Of a stretch of 64,000 bases of DNA, positions 14,051 to 25,700 are shown one piece after another. The DNA comes from Copromyces sp. CBS 386.78 (Eukaryota > Ascomycota > Sordariomycetes > Sordariales > Sordariaceae). The translations under genes were made by a program, and so were the position numbers. The notes under the pieces are model-generated. The model was not told the origin of the DNA and did not search any database. It saw only the letters and a program-made list of their open reading frames with translations. The stretch covers positions 62,001-126,000 of the forward strand of contig MU839129.1 of the NCBI GenBank assembly GCA_030685235.1, in the 5' to 3' direction. Position 1 is the stretch's first letter. Each line of letters begins with the position of its first letter.

Positions 14051-15017
14051 ATTTTTTCCCGTAATCCGTATTAAGAGAAGAACAGGAGAGAAGAGAAGAG
14101 AGTTTGAGTTGCTGTTGCACGTTACCCGTTGCGTTGTCGAAAGATGTCATCGCTGCTGTAATGACAATATAAAGCACACGCTACTATTACTTCCACCCCC
14201 CACTACTACTCAACTTACAAGTTACATATTACTATTCTTCTCGTTGGGTTTGGAGGTATCAAATGCTCATGTCGTCTTTTTGCTTGCGAGGAGTTTAGTT
14301 GCGATGTCTATGTCTAGGTACGCTATCAGGGTAGAGTCAATGGAAAAGTTGAATATGGTACCCGTCCAGTCTAGTTGTGTAAAGGGCGTCGTGTCATATC
14401 GCTCATTCTGTGTGCACATTAAAAGAGTTTAGCCTCGAAGTGACATTGTCAGTCTTTCCTAAATCCTATCAGGGACAAATTAGTCTATCCGTGTCTGCCA
14501 TGTCTGTCAGATCTGAAGACTAACAAAATGTGGGACCTCTTTAACGGCTTGATCTGTCTGTATCCTCTACAACCATGTTCACCATCATACACCTCGAAGC
14601 TTGCAAAGATGTGTTGTAGCAATTCAGGGTCATACCTAAGAGGTGGCACACGTACTGGCTTCTACAACAGTCAAGTTGGCTTTCTTCAGCTGCGGTATAC
14701 ACCCTTGTTCCTTTTTGATCACCTCAAAACTTGACCACTTCCTCACATCCTCACTTCCCTTCTAATCACACCTTCACACAGTCTAGTCATGTTGTCCGCT
14801 GTCATCTGCAAGAAGCATATTTCCCTACTAGTCATCTCGAACAAAACTAATATTGCTTCTTCAAGTGACACTATAACGTCCTACTACCTAGCTCTCACGA
14901 ACTCTTCAAACCACCCGTCCATTACTCATCTCTATCCACAGTCTCCATCATTTCATACGCCTCTTCCTCGACTCAGAACTGAGTCTGTGGCTGACTAACC
15001 CAGAAGCAGCCAAGACC
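14051..15017. other. convergent intergenic region (3' UTRs)
   Basis: The cofilin gene and the minus-strand Get5-like gene end toward each other here, so both 3' UTRs and polyadenylation signals must lie in this 967-bp stretch. No gene is supported inside it. Confidence 0.45.
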
Positions 15018-15933
15018 TTACTTCCCACACCAAGCCCCCCTAAACTTCCCCATCACCTCCTCCGCAGCCTTCTCGTCCCTTATCCGCTGCTGCAAATACC
15101 CCTTCAGATCCTCCCAGAACTCTTCCGTGTCGAGGACCGCAAAGCCACTGAGTCCTTGCGCTACTGGTCCTGCTGCCTCGCCACTTGTGCTTGTCTCAGC
15201 CTCCTTCATGTCCACCTCCGGCACCTCCACCTTCTCAAAACCACCCTGCGCCTGAGCAGCAGCCTTCTCCGCCTCCCTCCTCTCCCTCCGCTCCCTAGCT
15301 TCGTCAGAATCAAACGTCGCCTGCCCACCCATAACCATCAAACTGAGCTCCACCTCCCCGCCCTCCGGCACCGTCCCGGCAAGGACCTCCTTGAGAGACT
15401 TGACGTCACCAGCGGGCTTCTTGTTGTACAAAACCTTGAGCTTCTCGACGGGCATTCCCGTCTCTTGAGAAACGAAGGTCTTGACGTCTAGGATCGAGGT
15501 GGTTGCGAGAGGTTGAGGGGTCGGGAGGGAAAGAGAGAGGGTAGGGTTGCGGGGGGAGCGGATGTGGACTAGTGCTGTCGGGCCCGAGTCGGCGGGGGTT
15601 GAAGTCCCGATTGTGGTCGCTGAGGCCGGGGTGCTGCCCGGAGCGGCGGGTGCGCGAGAGATAGGCTTGCGGAAGGGACGGGAGGTGGGGTGGTGGGGGA
15701 GGGTGAACTGTGAGAGAGAAAGGGTTGTTAGTTTGGGTTGATCCAATAGGTTGAAGGGAGGAAGGGGAAAAAAAGGAGTGGGAGTTATAGGCGATGTAGG
15801 TACTGGGACCGAAACTCACAGGAGTACTAGCAGGATACGTCCTCGCGTCTTCAACGTGATCGGCAGAGATCTTGGTCGGCTTGGTGTCCAGGACAGCCAA
15901 GAAGGTTTTGGCGAAGGCTACTTCGGTGGCCAT
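15018..15933 (-). CDS. get5: Get5/Mdy2-type ubiquitin-like protein of the GET pathway
   Basis: Two exons on the minus strand (15933-15820 and 15707-15018) give 267 residues; the 112-bp intron has a GTGAGT donor and a CTAAC branch site. The N-terminus (ATEVAFAKTFLAVLDTKP, continuing to TYPAST) matches the Get4-binding segment of Get5. A ubiquitin-like fold follows at about residues 83-165 (TALVHIRS, ILDVKTFVSQETGMPVEKLK, VLYNKKPAGDVKSL). The C-terminal helical part (FWEDLKGYLQQRI) corresponds to the dimerisation domain. In the GET pathway, Get4-Get5 with Sgt2 hands tail-anchored proteins to the ATPase Get3 for insertion into the ER membrane. The exon-1 peptide exactly supplies the missing Get4-binding region, which supports this gene model over the uninterrupted frame starting at 15746. 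Confidence 0.85.
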
Positions 15934-17272
15934 GATGGATGGGCTGTTGTGAACTTGTAATTCGGGGTCGTTGTTATAGGTTTGTTTTACTTCGAGTGTC
16001 TGGGGAGCTTTTTGGTCGCGCAAAAAGCTAATGGTGACGATTGGTGATTTTGTGGTGGTGTGGTTTGCGATGAATCGAAGATGGTTGTTTGGTGTTGGTG
16101 TTGCTGCCGCGGACGAGTCCCCATTCGATCGAGCAACGTCAGTGCTCCTGGGCGCAAGCTCCCCTCCGTGACGGCGACGGGGACCGGGGTGCGCTGGGGC
16201 GTGGGGGACAGGGGCGGGGAGGAGATGAAAGTGGGGTCGACGCTTTCTTATCTTATCGGAGATGCTTCTCTTGATTTCTAACCTTTCGGCCTTTTTGGAG
16301 ACGGCAATCCGCGATGCCAAGCATCCTGGTTTCCGCGCGACGGGACTGAAGCAGCGAATGGCCTGTGGGTCGAAAGAAGAGCTTTGAGACTACGAACAGG
16401 GGTAGCTTTTTGAACTTTGGGATGCTTCAAGGATGAGAGCTCTTTTGCAGCTGTTTGACGATTAGCGCTCACGTTAGTCATCCTGCTTCATGATTCTTGA
16501 ATCTCTCATGGAGATGGAGTGCGTCAGCTTAGCAGTCAAGTTGCTACTACCATCGGTTTCGATTGATGATATCTCAAGAACCACCAAGTAGTCTAAATGT
16601 TAAAGCAGTACTGCTTCCCCAGTGCTTGCTAATATATGCCGTTGTCTTCCAACCCTATCATCTATAGCCAATCCATCCACTCCTCTGATGGCTATGGCCT
16701 GCCTCTCTGCTCATATTCGTCCCCTTCACCGTCCTTCGTTTTCTCACCATCCGCCCTTTTCCTATTTTAACCCGGGTACCTTAATTATTTCATTTTTTTC
16801 CAAAACCCCAACCAAAAACCCCCCCCCCCCCCCCCCCCCCCGCACCCCCCCCCCCCCCCCCCCCCCCTCCCCAGTATAATAGTACAATATACAGATTGTA
16901 GTCATAAACGTCAGTGCTGGCATAGGCCCCCAGTCTCCCAGTCTCCCAGTCCGGAGAGCCTATGATCAGCAGCACGCAAGATTATACTATATATAATAGT
17001 TGAAACCCAATCGGAGACGGAAGAAGAAGAAGAAGAAGAACAAGCAAGTAGAAAAAGGTTCATATCGGGTATGGAAATAAGAGAGAAGAAAAAAGAAGTC
17101 GTCATAACATCATAGAAACCTAACCTTTCCTTTAACCGCCAAACCGCCCGACGACCGACCGACCGACGCACAATAGACAAAATTCCGACCCAACCTGTGT
17201 CCTAACCTAACCTAACCAGACCGACCAACCGACTGACACCGACCGACAAGAAAGAAAAGGGGGTATCCTTCT
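15934..17272. other. intergenic between get5 (5' side) and byr4 (3' side)
   Basis: The left part is the get5 promoter and leader. The right part, around 16980-17272, is A/G-rich with GAA and GACC short repeats and is probably the byr4 3' UTR. A long poly(C) tract lies at 16819-16872. No gene is supported. Confidence 0.4.
16819..16872 (+). repeat. poly(C) tract, C23-GCA-C23-T-C4
   Basis: Two runs of 23 C bases are separated by GCA and followed by T and four more C bases. On the minus strand this is a G-run able to form quadruplex structures. Exact run lengths may be affected by sequencing error. Confidence 0.9.
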
Positions 17273-20200
17273 TTAGTTTTCCACCGTCCCATTGACAATA
17301 TCACGAATAGCCCATTTCCACGCCTCACTACGCTGCGACAACCTCCCCGTCGCCCACGCCTGACACTTCTTCCTCCATCTCTCTTCCTCCTCGCGCTGCC
17401 GCCGCACAAACTCCGGCCCGACATCGAACTCCTCGCCAACCAGCCAGTCATCCTTGACGTCGCTGGTCCTGCCACCACCCCCATCTGTGGAGGTGATCGT
17501 ATGGTCCTCCAAATCGGGGATGTCCTTGAACACATCCTCGTCGTCATCCATCGCCTCCGATACCGTCGACCCGTTCTTCGACCGTCCACGCTCTGCTGCT
17601 GCCTTGTCGTTCTGCGGACCCAGCTTGAGCCAACACATGTTTTGTGGATCAAACACCATCCCTTTGACCACCTGGACGCCCTTGGTCGTCCCAATGTTGG
17701 TGATTAGAGCCGGGCGCGGGGTCGCGCTTTCCCTCTCCCGCACGACATGCTGTACCTTTACTGATGCCGTCGACGGTGATGATGCCGGCGCCTCAAACGC
17801 CCGCAGCACATTGTCGTTCCCTTCCCACCGAAACGTCTCTGGATTGTAGCACATGCCCTTGACAACTATGACGAAGAGAGTTAGCATCAGTTATGTTTTT
17901 TCTAGTCAATTTTTGGTTACAAGCACTCACTCTTTGAGTCCTTGGGGGGATTCAAGTTTGAGATGAGGTGCGGCTTCAGCTGGGGAGTTTTGCGCAGCTT
18001 CCTGGAAGACTTCATGGTCGCCTGGGGTGGTGCTGATGGGGTTGGTTGGTGAAGGTTACCTCTGTTGGTTGACAGCTGCGCGACGCGTTGGGCCGTGAGC
18101 GGAGCAAGTTGTCCAGAAACGTTGCGCTGGGCCAGGCAGGATTCCCGGGCTCTTCGGCTCGCGGCGGTATCACGAGCGAAACTGGGGACGTTGGAATCGT
18201 TGAACCGGGCCGGGGACCGCGACGTGACCGGAGGCGAGGGCGTAACGTTGTTCCGATCGTGGGGCGCGATGTTCTGGTAGAGCCTATTCCGGGCTTGGGC
18301 CTTGGGTCCGGTGTTAACAGGTTGCCTCAAATACTTGGCCTCCGCCAGGGTGGAAGTAGGAAGATCGTCAAATCCGTCCAGTTCGTGGCCGTCCCCAAAG
18401 TTCCTAACCCGGAACGGCTTGTTAAGCTGCTTCCAGTTGCCTTCGGCAGCCATGAAATCGACGGATCTGTGCTTGCGCGGGCTGGGCGATCGCTTGTTGG
18501 AGGCCCGGGAGTATGTTCCTCGGGAGGTAGGCCGATAATCGATACCGCCCTCGGATTGATGCCGGAAGCTCCGCGTATTCCTAGTGGCATTGACATTGTA
18601 CGATTTTGCTGCCGATGTTCCAGCCGGCAAGAAAGGGGTAACGGAGGGGACCGAGCCCTTTCGGCCTGTGGTGACAGTGCTTTCCATATTTCGCACTCGC
18701 TCCACTGGTGTCTTTGGTCGTACAGAATTCTGCGTCCGAGTTGCCTCGGTCCGAGATGGGGGGCGCTCGTGATTGCGCGCTGTTGTTGTGGTTGGTCGTG
18801 CCTGGTTTTGAGGCCGAAGACCAGACACCGAACGCTTCATGCGGAGAAGCTGAGCATTTGTAGTAGTAGGCTCAGTCTTTTGTGATGTTGTAGTCGTCCT
18901 TTGAGCCATGTTCCTACGTGTGGTTGTCGTAGACGGCGGGGGCTGCGGTGGTCCTGAGGACACAACACTTGATATGGAAGCCTGAGAGTTATGTCCCGAG
19001 CGCGTCAATGAGCGACGCGATGAACTCCTCGTCAATACTTCTCCAGTCTCTGATACGGGCTCGAGTGAAGACTGTGTTTGAGTTCGCTCATGGCCCGCCA
19101 ACGACCCAATCGACCCCATAGGTCGTGGAAGACGAGAAGCAGCCACGGGCTTGTTGGTGAACTTGAGAGCCACCGAAGTTTTGGGCCGATTTGGGCTATC
19201 GCCCCTTGTGTCCTTGACCTTGATGTTACGATGTAACGTCAGCTTCTTGGAGTCGAATACCTCTCCGTCTCCAATTTCAAGTCCGGAGAGGAAGTCTTCT
19301 TGCTCCTCTCTGTCTTTCCTCTGTCCTCTTTCCACAATAACTGGTTCTTCCGGAATCCGTTCCGGTGATCTGCTTTGCTGACGACGGTGCAGTCTTTCCT
19401 CCCAGTTAAGTGGTCCAGGAGGCAGAATGATGCCATCAAATTCGTCTTCACTTTCCGCTACAGTGGAACTTGCTATGCTGGGACTGAAGGCCGACACGGA
19501 TGAAGTTGAAAAGGCATCACGACGAGTACCACCGAAACGGGTTCCAAGACTTCCTTCACCCCACTCGAAGTCATCCGAGGTGTTGAATGTCGGAAGCTTG
19601 GGAGTCTCTCTTCGGTTCGAAAGTCTAAGAGTCCCGTCCATCGGGAGCTCAAAATCGTGTTCGAAGTCGTCCTCATCCGGAGTAACCTTTAGAGGAGTGG
19701 CGGGCGTGAGGAAAGTGATAGGCTTGAGGGTATTGCGCCTCTTTTTCACTTTGATAGTCTCAGTCCCATCCCCAAAGAAGTCATTATCATCATCCATATC
19801 TTTGAAGCGCTCCAAGTCAATAAGGCCAGTTGAAGTAAGCGACGGGCGGGATGCCTTCCTCACTTGGACGTCCATAGGCTTAACCGTGAGTTTCTGCGGA
19901 GGTAAGGCGCGGCCTGGGAACGTGTTACTCGTTTTGCGCATGGCCTCCGGACGGCAGAACGAACCGCTGGTTTTCCGCACAGGCTCTAGGCGACCTCCAA
20001 AGGAGCCGCTGGTTCTGCGCGCGGGCTGGGGATGCGGTTGGAATGAGCCGCTAACCTGCCGTATGGCCTCGGGAAATTGCGAACTATCCCGCTTCTTGAT
20101 CTGTAGCTGGGCGGCATCGGAAGGGAACTCCAAATCATCAACCCAGTCTTCCTGAATAATCTTTCTGATTTTCCTCCCACCCAGTCTCTTGATGGTGCCT

Positions 20201-20565
20201 CCCATAAGGGCAGAGGGGGGTACGTTTTTCGGCAATGGGATGCCGGCTCTCTCGGCGGCAGCTAGAGCATCCAACGTCGACTTTTCATCATCTCCTGGCA
20301 GGTGAACCTGCTTTTCCTCCTCTCCATGGATAGATTCGAAATCGGACCGGAAGGACGAGTGAGAATCGCGGCGATGGGGATGAGCGTTGGCCGTGGTGGA
20401 GTGGCTCTGGATGGTAAAGTCGTCGCCCTCGATGAGGAAATCGTCATCGTCCCAGTTTTCAATATCGTCTTCGACCGGTGGCCGAGTCTTTAGTCGTAGG
20501 GTCTCCATTGCCGGCGGTGTCGCGTGGTCCTGCAGGGTGTGGTCCACGTTGTGATGTGCGGTCAA
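17273..20565 (-). CDS. byr4: Byr4/Bfa1-type GAP subunit, regulator of septation and mitotic exit
   Basis: Two exons on the minus strand (20565-17931 and 17865-17273) give up to 1075 residues. The 65-bp intron has a GTGAGT donor and an ATAG acceptor, and the frame is kept. Byr4 (fission yeast) or Bfa1 (budding yeast) joins the TBC protein Cdc16/Bub2 at spindle poles as a two-part GAP that holds the GTPase Spg1/Tem1 inactive. Diagnostic parts are the acidic N-terminal VEDDIENWDDDDFLIEGDDF, the block GGRKIRKIIQEDWVDDLEFP, and C-terminal motifs VKGMCYNPETFRWEGNDN and VVKGMVFDPQNMCWLKL. The middle is long, Ser/Thr/Pro-rich and disordered, with four short RxTSGSF-like repeats at about residues 165-215. 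A second Met at 20508 (METLRLKTRPPVED) is a good alternative start because it precedes the conserved region directly. Confidence 0.88.
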
Positions 20566-22326
20566 AGGGTATTGGTGGTGATGGTATCGGGGGGGTGTCG
20601 CAACGGGAAGGTTCCTCTGGTGTTAAATGGGGACGTTTTGCGGCGTGGAGTGACGACAGCGATCTAGTCAGTGGTGAGGATTCATAGTCGTCACCCAAGA
20701 CCCTGGGGCCGCCGATCACTATTCCGAAGCCCCGGCGAGGATTCCACCTGGTCCCCCTTTACACCACGAGCGATGCGATGGCCGAATCCTTGTTGATCCC
20801 AAATTGGAATACCTATCGGGTGATATCCCAAGCAGCCGGGATGAGCAGAGTGATTAGCGTTGGCGCAATGCGACCAGGGCGTGGTGACTGGTGTCCGGAT
20901 GCAGGGCGGGAACGGTGGATGTGATGATGATAAAAGGGCGAAGTAGGGCGAGTTGTTGGCGGGTGGGTAGTGTGATATGTTGGTTCACGAGTCACGAGCG
21001 GGATGTTGTTGTTTGGTTGTTGGGGGCCTTGGTGTTGTTGTTTGTTGTCGTTGTTGCTGCTCAGGTGCGGCAGAGTTCAGGTTGTTGCGACGAACAGGAT
21101 CTGACAATGAGGGGCGTGTGCAAGAAGCAAGCAAAGTCGCAAGCGTAATGGTAAAGTACCAGAATCGGGTAGATGCTCTATCGATGTATTGATAACTGCC
21201 GTACGGGATCTTGATGGAGTGGGCCAGCGAGTATTGCGTTGGATAACCTATTGGAAAAATGCACGAATATGCTGCTGCTATTGTCGAGGAGAAACTCGGT
21301 TGCGCGGGTCAGGTCCAACAGCTGAGAGGTAGGCTTGTGTGGTTGAGTGACGGGTCGTAGAGATTGTTGTTGGGTTGAGTGGACGCAGGATTGTGAATGA
21401 AACTGAGGAATTGGTTGAGATGGAGAAACGGAATGGCTGGATGGAGCATTCAGTGAACAGCGAGAGCGCTCTGAGAATGGAATGTCCTGAAGCTGATTGA
21501 ATGAATGGATGAATGGCGTGGCTGGAAAAGTCAACGGGAGCAGGGAACCGCAGTCGTGCAGTCGGGATGGTCCAGGGTCGTGGTCGTGGTCGCAGTGGGA
21601 TGGAAGCGCGAGTGGTCGGGGAGTGGAGACTGGAGAGAGGGCCAGGGGAGTGGGGCATCGAAGGGAAAAGAGATGGAAGGGTGCAGTGGCCCTGAGCCCG
21701 GCGCCGTGCCTGGCTGGTGGGTGACGCCCAAGCCAAGCTTTTCCAAACCAAGGCCTGTGCCAGGGTTAGTGCAGGGCTGGCGATTTTAGCGCAGGGTTAG
21801 CGCAGGCCTCTGCAGCCTCTAATAGGAGCCTCTACCTAACAAGTAACAACGACCAAACACCTGCAACTCTGGCAACGACCACCGAAAAAGACCTTGGGGT
21901 GCCAAGCAAAGCGTGCGCAGAACGGGGTTGGGAGGTCGGGTGTTTTGGCTGGCTTGCAATCCGGTGTTTGCATTTTGCATGGCCATGGCTCCTCTTTTGC
22001 GAGGGGGCAGGGACAGCAAGGACAAGGGGCGCGCTTCGATGGCCAGTGTTCGTGCAAAACGAGCCATCCGTCAACCACAGCCGGCTCCATGATCGTGGTC
22101 ATCCATCAGTCAGTGGTCAGTGCTCTCACCAGTTCTGCTTCAAACAATTGCGCTCCAAGACATATGGGAATTTACAAGTCGATACGAGCTGGACGAGCAA
22201 TGCCCCAATGTCAGGGACAAATTTAGACTCAGCTGAGGTCTACTATTACGGCTACGTATTTCTAAATTTGATGCCAAAAACAAGATGGTTTAGAGCAACA
22301 TATAGCACCTGACAGAACTGATGTTT
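20566..22326. other. intergenic upstream of byr4, up to the copia insertion
   Basis: This stretch has normal GC content and should contain the byr4 promoter and leader. G-rich and GTTG-rich simple stretches occur (about 20990-21070 and 21500-21720). Open frames here are low-complexity and have no domain. Sequence just left of 22327 is not RIPed, so it is single-copy DNA into which the retrotransposon inserted. Confidence 0.4.
22322..22326. repeat. target-site duplication TGTTT, left copy (copia)
   Basis: TGTTT directly precedes the left LTR and recurs at 28404-28408 directly after the right LTR, marking the insertion limits. Confidence 0.85.
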
Positions 22327-22743
22327 TGTGAGAGCGTGTAGGCGATCACGAACAACAGCAGATTAGTCTCTCATAACAACGACGCTCTCCAAATTGTCAG
22401 CCCCCATTTTTTCCCCTGCGGATCCGCCCCGCTTTTCGGCCGCCACAGCAGAGCATGTGGCGCGTGGCTTGGAACCTGCGGGTCCAAATGGTGTGATATT
22501 GTGATTGGTGGGGGTGGGGTTCATTTGGTCCCGTAAGGAATTCCAAGACTGCGATGGTCCGAGCGGAGGTGGCTGAGTGAATGAGACTACAGCAGATCGT
22601 AAAATGTGATAGATTGCTATAGAGAAAGAGCAAGAGAGAGGAGGAGGAAATCTGGAGGTCTACAAGAACGGTAGGCAGCTAGGGCACGGTGGGGCTAGCG
22701 AACAGATGGCCTATACCCAGTACTAGCTGGGGATCCACTGACA
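22327..22743 (-). repeat. left LTR of the copia element (interrupted by a MITE)
   Basis: It begins TGTGAGAGCG and ends GATCCACTGACA. Without the 226-bp insert and one 8-bp duplication it is 183 bp, the same length as the right LTR. Differences to the right copy are nearly all C/T or G/A transitions. In element orientation this is the 3' LTR. Confidence 0.9.
22364..22589. mobile_element. 226-bp MITE-like insert in the left copia LTR
   Basis: The insert begins TAGTCTCTCAT and ends ATGAGACTA; the outer 7 bp (TAGTCTC) are perfect inverted repeats with weaker similarity further in. It is flanked by the direct repeat CAGCAGAT at 22356-22363 and 22590-22597. The right LTR has this site uninterrupted (28250-28257, TAGCAGAT after one C-to-T change), which proves insertion. 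An 8-bp target duplication suggests a hAT-type non-autonomous element. It has normal GC content and no coding capacity that I recognise. Confidence 0.8.
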
Positions 22744-25700
22744 CACCCCTATAGACCGAAAGAACTTCAAATCCTATACTATATTATATATATTATTTTT
22801 ATTTATATAATAATTATTATAATAGTATTTAAGCCTAAGGAACCTTCTTCTATACTAAACTGATAAATTTTATGAACTTTACGTACTTCTCTAACTTTAA
22901 AGGCTTCGTAAAGCCATCTACTAGCATCTCCTCGCTAGGTATATGCTCAATAGTAAATACTTTCTTATCTACCTCCTAAATTAACTATTTATATCGTATA
23001 TCGATATAACGATTTCTAATAAGTATATTAGGGTTAAATACGCAACCTTTCGTATTGCTACTATCGGTATAAAGTATCTTATTGACTTTATTAAAACCTA
23101 AATTCACGTTAAAATTATTAAACATACTTCTAACCTAATCGAAAACCTTAGTTATAAGTATTAAGTTAATAAATTCCGCTTCTATAGTATTAATTATAAT
23201 AAAATCCTATTTCTTCGATTTCTAAAGGACTAGGCTGCAAGTAAAGAATATTATATACCCTACTATATTCTTCTTAGATAGGATATCGTTTGCGAATAAT
23301 ATGTCCGTATAGGTATAGAAGGATAGCGCTATCGATAGTGAGAGTATACTTCCCAATTCAATATTTAAGTTTAAATATTTAGAGAGATAGCGCTATAAGT
23401 ATTTTATAATATAGAGGTAATAATCTATTGGATTAGTATTAGTTTTAAATAATTTACTAATAGTATAAGAAATATCTAATTTAGTACTAGTGGATAGTTA
23501 ATTTAGGAAGCCTATTTTCTTAGGGTATAATTTAGCTTCGTTAATAAATATTTCAATACCCTTATAAATTTTAAAATTAGGAGGCCAAAGTATTTTAACG
23601 CTGTAAAGCTTTCTATTATTAAACTTCGTAATAATAGATTAAGTATATTGTTCTTAAGATATAAAAATTATATAGGTTTGACGATCCTTTATAATATCGT
23701 ATCCTAAAAAAGTATATACTTTTCCCAATTCTTTAAATTTAAAATAGTTTACTAATTAATCTTTAACTTCGTTAACGACCTTAGTAGTTGCCGTAATAAT
23801 AAAGAGATTATTAATATAGAGTATAATTATTATACTTAATCGTCTATTAGTTAAGAAATATAAATCTACGTTAATAAGTATAAAACTCGCTTCTTTTAAA
23901 ATAAATAAGAAGGTTTAAAACTAGTAGAAGGGGGAATATTTAAGGCCGTATAATATTTTAGTAAATTAATAAATAGTATCCTCTTTACGATATCCTTTTA
24001 ATGGTTTTTTTTAAAAAGTAGGCTATTTAATGTAATATTTAGTATTGTTTAGGATAGGGGTATTAAAGAAAGTAATATCGAAATCGAATTAAAAATATTT
24101 GTAATTGTTTATAGTTATAATAATTAAAAAAAGACGAATATTAATTGAATAAGTAATTATAATATAAATATTTTGTATAATCTAATTACCTTATTCGTAG
24201 TTACTGTAAACTACCTATTTAGCTCTAGCTATCTAATTCTTTTAATCGATAAAATATTTTTCGTTATATACCTATTTACTAGGTAGAATTTGTATACCGT
24301 TAGTTCTAAGCACTAATATATAAATTTAACGATTTTCTAATATTTTAACTTATTTCTTTATTATTAGGAGCTAATATATTTCGAAATTATATTATTTTTA
24401 TATTTACCGAAAATTTTCTAGAATATTACGACTTATTCTAGTGGCCGTAAAGTATATTAGATCGTATTAAACTTTTATAACCGTCAAATAATATACTGGG
24501 GGTTTATAACGAATAAAACGACCTTCTATTATACTATAAAAGTTATTAGATAGTATAACCTTTTCTTAAATAATATTATTATTACTATTTTTAACTTTCT
24601 AATTATAATAATTATAATTAATGGGTTTAATTAACGAACGATATAGTCGAAATGGCTGGGGAGGATTAATCGGTTAAATAGGAGTAGTCTATTAAATTAG
24701 AGTAGCCTATTAAATAAATAGTTAGAGAGAGTTAGGAGGAGGTTAAAACTATAATTTACTAATATTTATACTTAAAGTAAGGTCGAAACTTCGAAATTGG
24801 TTAGGGATATTAATTGAAGGCAAGCGAACTTCTAATACGGATTATTATAATAAACTAGGCAATAGTATACTTAATATAATATATATAATTAATTTATTAT
24901 TATTAAAAAAATTACGTTATTTATAGAATTTAGGATCCTCCTTATTAAAATCTTTAAAATCTAATAACTAATCCTCATCGTAATCGTAATCTTAATTATC
25001 ACCCCTATAAACTAACTCCTCTTCGATAGAATCTAAAATATTTTATTAATTTAGTTCTAGCAATAAGAGAATCTATTAATAAATTATAAAATAGGGTATT
25101 TAAAAGGGTTACGCTAGGTTAATTGAGGGAGCTAGAACGCCCTATTAAAGTACTAGGGTAGGCTCTAATATAAAGAAGGTTATAATCTATTCTCCTAATT
25201 TCTAAATAACGTATTAAGCTAGGGTTAAAGAAGCCTACTAAACTTACTATTATTAATTCTTACTATTAACGTTAATTTAAATTTAGTAACCGCTATTAGC
25301 AACCTTATTAATCTTATTAACGGTCTAATTAGAAAAAATAATATAATATTGAACAATTTCGCTATTACTATTTTTAATCTCTTTATTGTTAATTAAATCT
25401 TTCTCTAAGAACGTTATTATACTAATTCGAACGATTTCGCCTATTGTAAGGTTCTAAATAAATACAATACGGCTATAAAGGTTATTAAAACCGATAAAAT
25501 ATCCCTTCTATACTCTAATACAAAACTTATCGCCTTGTAATTGTTTTTCTAATTTAATAAAGTAGTATATAATATAGAAATATAATCGTAAATATTTAAT
25601 ATAAAGTTTCTTAATCTCTTTTAGAAAGTTAACTACTTCTACGAAGAGTTCCTATAGGCTTTTACAATCTATATTAGCCTTCGAGGGTAACAAATTCAAA

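Noticed and set aside
15406..16320. 304-codon minus-strand frame overlapping get5
   Set aside because: It overlaps get5 exons in another frame and is Pro/His/Arg-rich; the spliced get5 model explains the region better.
17205..17220. CCTAAC repeats resembling telomere sequence
   Set aside because: Only three short units of the wrong period (CTAAC, not CCCTAA) inside the byr4 3' region.
22397..22633. 78-codon frame on the minus strand in the left LTR
   Set aside because: It lies across the MITE and LTR and has no similarity to a protein family.
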